Shown piece by piece: positions 57,926-64,000 of a stretch of DNA of 64,000 nt. The position numbers and the translations under genes were made by a program. The DNA lies in assembly GCA_022393335.1 (NCBI GenBank), contig JAJEKB010020949.1, positions 360,832-424,831 of the forward strand. Reading direction: 5' to 3'. Numbering within the stretch: position 1 is the stretch's first letter; each line of letters begins with the position of its first letter. Below the pieces are notes generated by a model. It was not told the DNA's origin. It did not search any database and saw only the letters and a list, made by a program, of their open reading frames with translations. Source of the DNA: Macrotrachela quadricornifera (lineage: Eukaryota > Rotifera > Eurotatoria > Philodinida > Philodinidae).

Positions 57926-58810
57926 TATTAAATAAAACATTTTATTACTTTGTTTTCGAGATATTTCATCAGCTACTGTGGATTTCGTCAGTCAAAATAA
58001 AATGAAATTACATGGAAATGAAACAACTGCGTGTATACGATGAGGAAAATGTTATAATTAAATTGAACAAAAAAAACGTTAATAAGATAATAAATCATTT
58101 TATTATTTTATCAATTTGTTAAATTTTAATTGCCTGCAAAAATGACCGATAAGGTCATTTGAAAATATTTAATTCATAACTTTTTTGTGAACATATAATT
58201 GTATCAGTTTTTTCTTGTACAATATCCATTAATAAACTTTCTTTAATTAATCTTTTAACATCATTAGGTTCAGTAGCTAATATTTTATAATTCCAGTCAT
58301 TTTGATGTTTATCGCGGATGCAATGATCTACAATTTTTGAAATTCCTATTCCTTTGAATGCATTCCGATGTTCACGTTTTCTTAATTCCACATCTCTTGT
58401 CCTCTTACCTATATCAGAATTTTTAGAGTTTTGACAGTTATATTGGTAAATAAGCTGGTTATCTGCTTTTTTTATTTTCACGATAGGTGGAGCTAAATAA
58501 TGAGCAAATTCGAGTTTGTGATTTAAAACCAAACACAATTTTCTTATTAGGTAGATCTAATAACATTTTAATTTTGTTAGCTAATTTAATAGAAACATCA
58601 TTGTAATAAGGCATCCAAATCAAATGGTTTGGATGTTATTATTCTGTTGTTATCTCTTATTAGTATATTTCTTAAACTCAAATTTTCTCATAGCTTTTTT
58701 AATTACATCAAGTGGGTATCCATTAGCCAGAAATATTTTTTTATAATTATCTAATTCTTTTTTAATACGCTCTAAAAAAAGGTGTTTTACGAAACCAAAA
58801 AAAGATCTTA
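57926..58810 (-). mobile_element. 5'-truncated Penelope-like retroelement with GIY-YIG domain remnant
   Basis: On the minus strand, 58800-58660 reads ERIKKELDNYKKIFLANGY then PLDVIKKAMRKFEFKKYTNK, the end of the reverse transcriptase/thumb and linker of Penelope-like elements. After a shift (58640-58540) come PYYNDVSIKLANKIKMLL-type residues, and the frame 58538-58155 gives LIYQYNCQNS, IGKRTRDVELRKREHRNAF, a SKIVDHCIRDKHQND block and IKESLLMDIV, matching the GIY-YIG endonuclease seen in EN-containing Penelopes. The YIG motif is altered (DIG) and there are frameshifts and stops. The downstream tail (58010-57926 on the minus strand: AGCTGATGAAATATCTCGAA, then AACAAAGTAATAAAATG) resembles Penelope 3' ends. 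The reverse transcriptase core is missing, so the copy is dead. Confidence 0.8.
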
Positions 58811-59192
58811 AGTTGTATATAACTTCGGAACCATGTTTTAGGTTCCATACAAAAAAAGGTTATTTATGAAACCTTTTTACAGTATGCGATCAAAAATGTA
58901 CTTACATTCAATTGGAATAATAAGAAAGTCAAATTTATGTAGTTGTTTTATATATGTATTTTTGGAAATTACACCGTCATTGCCGCATGATAACTAATTA
59001 ATAAATATGAAATATGCTGTCATCGGCTGATTGTATTGATTCGCATTCTTTTATTTTTGAAATTCTTGGAAATATGTTTGTGCACATCTCTGTTTATACA
59101 TAGGTAAATCAATATCAAATGAAAGTCTGATGAAAAGTGATCAAAATGAACGGATGAAGACATTTTTAGATGCAAAAATTTTCGTTCTGTAT
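58811..59192. other. AT-rich spacer before the nested hAT elements
   Basis: No coding signal. Its last eight bases (59185-59192, TTCTGTAT) are the left copy of the target duplication of the outer hAT-like element. Confidence 0.5.
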
Positions 59193-60470
59193 CAGAGGTC
59201 CAAACAGGCCTAAAAAATTGGGCCTGGCCTTCCCACGACAGGCTATAGATCCCTTCAGCCTGCCTGTGTCTGTCGTTCATTTTTCTCGGCCTGGCCTGCC
59301 TGCCTGCCGTGACCTGTGTATCTTTTTATTTGTAAATATCGTGAAATTATAAATGAAAATCGAAGACTGCGCTGGTAAAAAGAAACCAGGAAATCACGAC
59401 AATCAAAATGAGTTCACTATTATCAGAATTTTAAAACATAGTCATTGAACAAAATACTTATAATTCATTACCAAAGATAATTAGAGACCTTCTGTTTTCA
59501 CCATTTAATAGAGGGACCAAGGAACATATACTTATGAAGAAATCAAAGTTTCCTTAAGTGGCATTGACGTTGCAAATAGTTTCTAAATCTAAAATAAATA
59601 CTCCCGTGTTGATCAGCACACTCGATACTCTATGTCTTAAATGCTTTTTCTCTTTACTCACGAAAACTCGTATGCGCGTTCGTTCAAATAAAACAGATGT
59701 AACTTTACGAAGAAAGCAATATCTAGCAGTTGCTTCGATAAGAGTTTGAAGAGTGCTTTTCAAAATACTAGACCAGCAAGTGAACAAAAAAAAGGCGTTT
59801 TATTTTAAAAAATCACTACTTTTTCTGAATATCATCTGTGAAAACTGGCATGGAAAACTCTCAGAAAAACTTTGCTTTCTCTATAGTTATAGATTTCCTG
59901 ATGGGTTTGAGGGAAAATACCGAAAAGAAAACTTAAAAAAAAATAAAAAAATATCCGCATATGGAAGTTTTCTTTATCTCTTTTCGATATTTTCCACCTA
60001 ATCCTTCCCGATCTCATCTTTCGAATAATGAAAAATGGAAGGTGTCTAACTATCTTTATTAAAAAGTTATAAGCATTCTACCGAATGGACTTCCTTTAAA
60101 ACTCCGATAATAGACGCTATGGCTATTAATCCAAATCCCTCTGTCTCTGTAGAGAATGAATAGGCAGAAAACATGAAGAACCAGAACAAAACCTTTATTT
60201 CATTAAAAGCATTCTAAATAACGTCAACAAACTGGCAGAAAATCATTGATCAAGAATAAATATATTGCAACAGCATAAACATGAAGTAAGAAATAGGAAA
60301 AATTATTTGAAGAATTATTATAAAATACATTGATAAACGATCAAAAACAGTGGGCAATGACTTAGTTCAATCTATAAAGAAATTATATCAATGAGTGAAC
60401 GATAAATAATGCGATCATCATATGTTAGTAGTCGAAATTTTATCAAGCCAAAATGGTAAATAATCATTTC

Positions 60471-63400
60471 CAGAGTTGGAACCAGTCCGGCAATCCGGGT
60501 CCGGTTCGGCCAGACCGGACGAAAAGTTGACTGGGCCGGACGAAACCGGATTTTTGCCAGTTCGTGATAGCTAAGTTGGTACTTGTAGATAAGAATTTTC
60601 CTCGACGAAAAAAGCTTCTATTCGCTTCTTTCTAGTTGAAACACTATCTCAAATGTTGCTGACAGTTCAAAATTAAAAGACAGAAGATGTGACGAAAATA
60701 TTCGTACGCATTCATGTGCAGACACAGCTTTGATCGTATTTTACCGACAGTCGCTTTAGATCGTAATTATATCATAGTGTCAATCAGAACAAGGCTAATT
60801 GAATAGAAAGAGAACAAAAAAAAAGCTATACACTTATTTCATTTCTTTTTTATACATTCTCGTATAACTTTATCATATCTTCTTATTTTCTCTAAAAATA
60901 AGTTTTTGCGTTTAAATCTTTTCTTGTGTCCCGACTACCAGGTAGGAACAATTTTGTCTTTTTTTACACTTTACGTTACGAGATTACATTGTCGATATCA
61001 ATGGTTAATCCGGATAATCTTCAAGCTGGTCAAATCCAGAGAAAATTGCAATCGAAAGAATTTATTTTAATCAACAAAGAAAGAGCTAATCACGAGCTCT
61101 GGAACAACGATATATCCTTAGTCGGTCAAATAAATACTGAAGGTGTTCAAGAACTGTTTGACGGTTGAGCTGCGTGTAATCACTGCTTTACAGCCTATCG
61201 AACTCATTGAAAAATGTCTGTCGACGAAAATCGTAAGAATTACGGTCTCCGACCGTTCCATGCTCACCTCAAAGAATGTAAAGCAAAACAAAATAAAGAT
61301 ATCAGCAAAGTTCATTTATCGATCTCAACTACTTCTGCCTCGAAAACAATTATTCAATCGTCAATAAGCAAATTTGCATACAACAAAAATCATTTGAGCA
61401 ACAGTCTGGCGAGTAAACTTAAAGATGCTGAACTTAAATTCGTCACTGCTGGTTCACATTCATTCAATGCTCTCGAGAACGGTGGTTTAATTGATCTTCT
61501 CCAAGTGGGAATCGAAATTGGAGCTAAACATGGTTTGACGAATGTTAATGATATCTTTTATGGTCGTAAAACCATCTGCCAAGAAGCAATTGATAAATTT
61601 GAATTATTCACCTCATCAATTCGTTCTCTTCTCGATGAACCCGTCAAACGACACTGTGTGGCAGCAACATGTGATCTATAGTCTGATGATATGGTCTAAC
61701 GTTCATATCTCGATTTTACCATCTTTTGGACCGATGATAATTATGAACTTCATCATTGTCTGCTCCGCTGTAAACACTTTCCTAATGAAACGAAGACAGC
61801 AATCAACATTTGGAACGATATTGAACAAATATTTCAAAGTTTTGATCTGTCTTTTGGAGACACTTCTATCGTAACTGATCAAGGTGCCAATATGGTTGCC
61901 GCCTTCAAATTAACCAATGAAGCTCGGTTTCTATGTATGGCACACCGATGCAATACAACAATTGAAACAGCTTGGAATCGACTTGATACAAAAAATGTAC
62001 CATTTGCTACATTCAATATAGCTGTGAAAGATATTCGTAAATATGTCCAGCAATCAGGCGGCATTCAAGAAAATTTGGAGAAAACGATCAAGAGTGCTAG
62101 TGGTACACGTCCATGGCGCTCGTACTTCAATGTCCATGACTCTTTGTATGCTTCTTATGAACAGCTGCTGACCATTCTTCGACATCGAAATGAACAACAT
62201 CGTCTTTTTCACATCGATCTAGTTCTTCTACGTGGTATTACTGATCTTATAAAACCGTTTTCACTAATTTTCGACTCGCTCAAACTCGCCAATATTCCGA
62301 CTCTTCAAAATGTCGTCCCGAGTTATTACATGATGTTAAACTATGTTCAACAAAATAAAAATGATTCGTCTATTATTGCCGAACTGAAAATTGAATTACT
62401 CAACAGTTTGGAAGAAAAATTTGCAGCATCGATCATCGAACTTCACTGGGTCGCTGCCTACCTTGATCCATCATTTAAAAGCTTTTCATTTGTCAACGAT
62501 CTCGAATACTTAAATAAAAAGAAAAAGTCTGTGCGCAAAGGTGTTCACATTTTGGCAACAGATTTATTCGACCACTCAAGTGAGACATTTAATTCCATTA
62601 CTCAATCTACCTCAACATCGACTGATACAGCATCAATGAAGCGATTCAAACAAGATCCTTTTGCTGACTTTCGTCAAAAGATAACATCGCCATCTCCTGC
62701 TGTCTTGCCAAATAAACATGCGTGGGCAATCGAACTTGATCGTCAAATGCAACTTTACGAAAACCTTCGACCTGATTATGATCATAACAATAATCCTCTT
62801 TCGTTTTGGAAGACTCAAAAGGATACTATTGGGATGCTTGCCAATATCGCCAAGTCGCTTTTCGTTATTCCAGCATCATCGGCCGAAAGCGAGCGTCATT
62901 TTTCAATTGCGGGGGAGATTGTAACTGAACAACGTAGTTTACTCGATCCTGATACAGTTGAAGCTTTGGTCGTTCTCAAAGAAGCATACATTAATAATAT
63001 GTGGCCCACATCTACTATTGGTTCAAAAAAAATAGTTACTTTGGATTAAAAATTTATTCAATGATTTATTTTTCTCTTCTAAATGTTTACTTAAGATCAA
63101 TTTGTACAGTTATATATTTTGTTCTGTTTGAGTAGTAATTTTGAAAAAGAAAAAGAAAAATATTTTTGTCATTATGATTGACATTGTATTTACAGCTTTT
63201 TTTACTTTTGTAAATAAAGATGAACAAACAAATTTAAGCGATCTAACTTTTTTTCAAATCAATTTTGAAAATTGAAATATCTTTCGACGCTATATGAATA
63301 AGTTTTTCCGATTTTATACTTCTCATAAGTTAGAACTCTCACGTGCTCTTTATGAGAATCAATTCTCGTTATTATCTTAGAAGGCAAGCTACCGTATGTT

Positions 63401-63536
63401 TTTTTGATTTTGCCGGATTTTTGCCAGTTTGGCATCAAAAATGAACTGGCCGGATTTTTGCCAGTTTGACGTTAAAAATGAACTGGCCGGATATTTACCG
63501 GACCGGACGTAAAAAATCCACCCGGTTCCAACTCTG
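60471..63536 (+). mobile_element. Inner autonomous-type hAT transposon (3.07 kb)
   Basis: 13-bp perfect inverted ends (CAGAGTTGGAACC) and a perfect 8-bp duplication ATCATTTC (60463-60470 and 63537-63544). Subterminal regions carry repeated CCGGATTTTTGCCAGTT motifs (for example about 60550, 63415 and 63457), the kind of site hAT transposases bind. It encodes one transposase gene on the plus strand with four in-frame stops. Confidence 0.95.
61001..63049 (+). pseudogene. hAT transposase (BED finger, RNase H-like core, hATC) with four in-frame stops
   Basis: A single frame of 683 codons from ATG 61001 (open back to 60926) to the stop at 63047. It is interrupted by TGA (61166-61168), TGA (61208-61210), TAG (61679-61681) and TAA (61697-61699), with no frameshift. 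Order: N-terminal region; BED-type zinc finger (CNHC about 61175-61186 and HAHLKEC about 61262-61280); first catalytic Asp in AATCDL followed by SDD; TDQGANMVAAF with the second Asp (about 61880); the CMAHRCN block typical of hAT; helical insertion domain; and the C-terminal hATC dimerisation region SSAESERHFSIAGEIVTEQR and LLDPDTVEALVVL. Two stops fall where BED-finger residues are expected and two beside the first catalytic Asp, so the copy should be inactive. From 61892 the last 385 codons are fully open. Confidence 0.9.
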
Positions 63537-63773
63537 ATCATTTCTGAAAATTCACTATAAAAAGTACTTCAATATCTTTTTTTATAAATATATTTTCTTT
63601 TGAAAAAACGAATTTTTTATGAAATTTTACAGAGACAGGCCAAACCACGGTCTGTCTATTTCGAGCAGCCTGCCTGGCCTGGCCTGCCTGGCACAGGACA
63701 GGCTCAGAAATTACGGCCTGTGCCTGCCATAGGCAGGCAGGCCTTGTGACCTGTTTGAATCTCTGTTCTGTAT

Positions 63774-64000
63774 CGATCAGCAAGAAGCATACGTTAATAT
63801 CGAATTGTGAGTGGAATAGAAGCAACGATAAAATCGAAGAGATCATTGATAAATAGAATTACTGTAGATATCAGACTACAACCTATACCCTGCTGATAAT
63901 GCTTACGCGTGGATAAAATCTGTTTCTCTTGAAAACAAATTTTTTGGAAGTGAGTATTTCTTTTCTCAGCTGATATTTCAACTTCCAATGACTGTGAAAT
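63774..64000. other. Flank to window end
   Basis: AT-rich sequence after the outer hAT's duplication. No gene recognised; the short minus-strand frames here look like chance. Confidence 0.45.

Larger units (their letters stand above)
59193..63765. mobile_element. Outer hAT-like element, interrupted by a second hAT
   Basis: Ends CAGAGGTCCAAACAGGCC and, inverted, CAGAGATTCAAACAGGTC form an imperfect inverted repeat; TTCTGTAT occurs on both sides (59185-59192 and 63766-63773). Subterminal regions on both sides are dense in GGCCTGGCCTGCCTG-type motifs (59215-59320 and 63640-63745). Without the inserted element (60471-63544) it is about 1.5 kb and holds no transposase, so it was non-autonomous. 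The order of events is clear: this element landed first, then was hit by the inner one. Confidence 0.88.

Noticed and set aside
61166..61210. Intron removing the first two stops of the hAT transposase
   Set aside because: The interval contains the first two Cys of the BED finger and no suitable GT-AG pair, so pseudogenisation is the better reading.

Overview
The window looks like a piece of a bdelloid rotifer genome (Adineta/Rotaria/Philodina type). It is AT-rich eukaryotic DNA whose genes are split by very short GT-AG introns (about 47-61 nt). Animal housekeeping genes sit beside intronless genes of bacterial type and a dense mix of DNA transposons and one Penelope-like fragment, which is the published picture of TE-rich accessory or subtelomeric bdelloid DNA. 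The species assignment is inference; I could run no search.

Layout. 140-5170: a 5.03-kb non-autonomous hAT-like element (23-bp perfect inverted ends, 8-bp target duplication) packed with satellite arrays and nested inserts. 5.2-9.6 kb: nothing convincing. 9705-11156 (+): leucine-rich-repeat protein with a C-terminal NEL-type E3 ubiquitin ligase domain, an architecture of bacterial effectors. 11546-13949 (+): ADP-ribosyltransferase/TPR protein. 14759-15514 (-): SDR oxidoreductase. 17461-21578 (-): 17-exon M13 (neprilysin-like) peptidase with a hAT MITE in an inflated 809-bp intron. 21.6-28.5 kb: MITEs, a foldback, and a 1.47-kb element whose ends resemble Transib/RSS heptamers. 28514-29062 (-): GH23 lytic transglycosylase. 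30676-31252: piggyBac derivative. 32693-33184 (-): secreted or anchored protein of unknown function. 36602-40788 (-): collagen-type prolyl 4-hydroxylase alpha subunit with two TA-targeted transposons in one intron. 42713-44251 (-): B-box/NHL-repeat protein. 45.5-46.3 kb: ~120-bp diverged repeats and a 10-N assembly gap. 46693-49313: complete Ginger-type integrase transposon whose six-exon transposase reads through without damage. 52078-52728 (+): four-helix TMEM272-like protein. 55622-57742 (-): second ADP-ribosyltransferase/TPR gene, intronless. 57.9-58.8 kb (-): 5'-truncated Penelope-like fragment with GIY-YIG domain. 59193-63765: a hAT-type element into which a second hAT (60471-63536), carrying its own stop-ridden transposase, has inserted; both have perfect 8-bp duplications.

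How it fits together. The genes do not form an operon or one pathway. Two themes recur: likely imported enzymes that could act on bacteria or on host signalling (NEL ligase, GH23 muramidase-like enzyme, possibly the SDR and the two ADP-ribosyltransferases), and mobile elements of at least six classes (hAT, Tc1/mariner, piggyBac, Ginger, a Transib-like element, Penelope) at different stages of decay, often nested or sitting in introns of intact genes.
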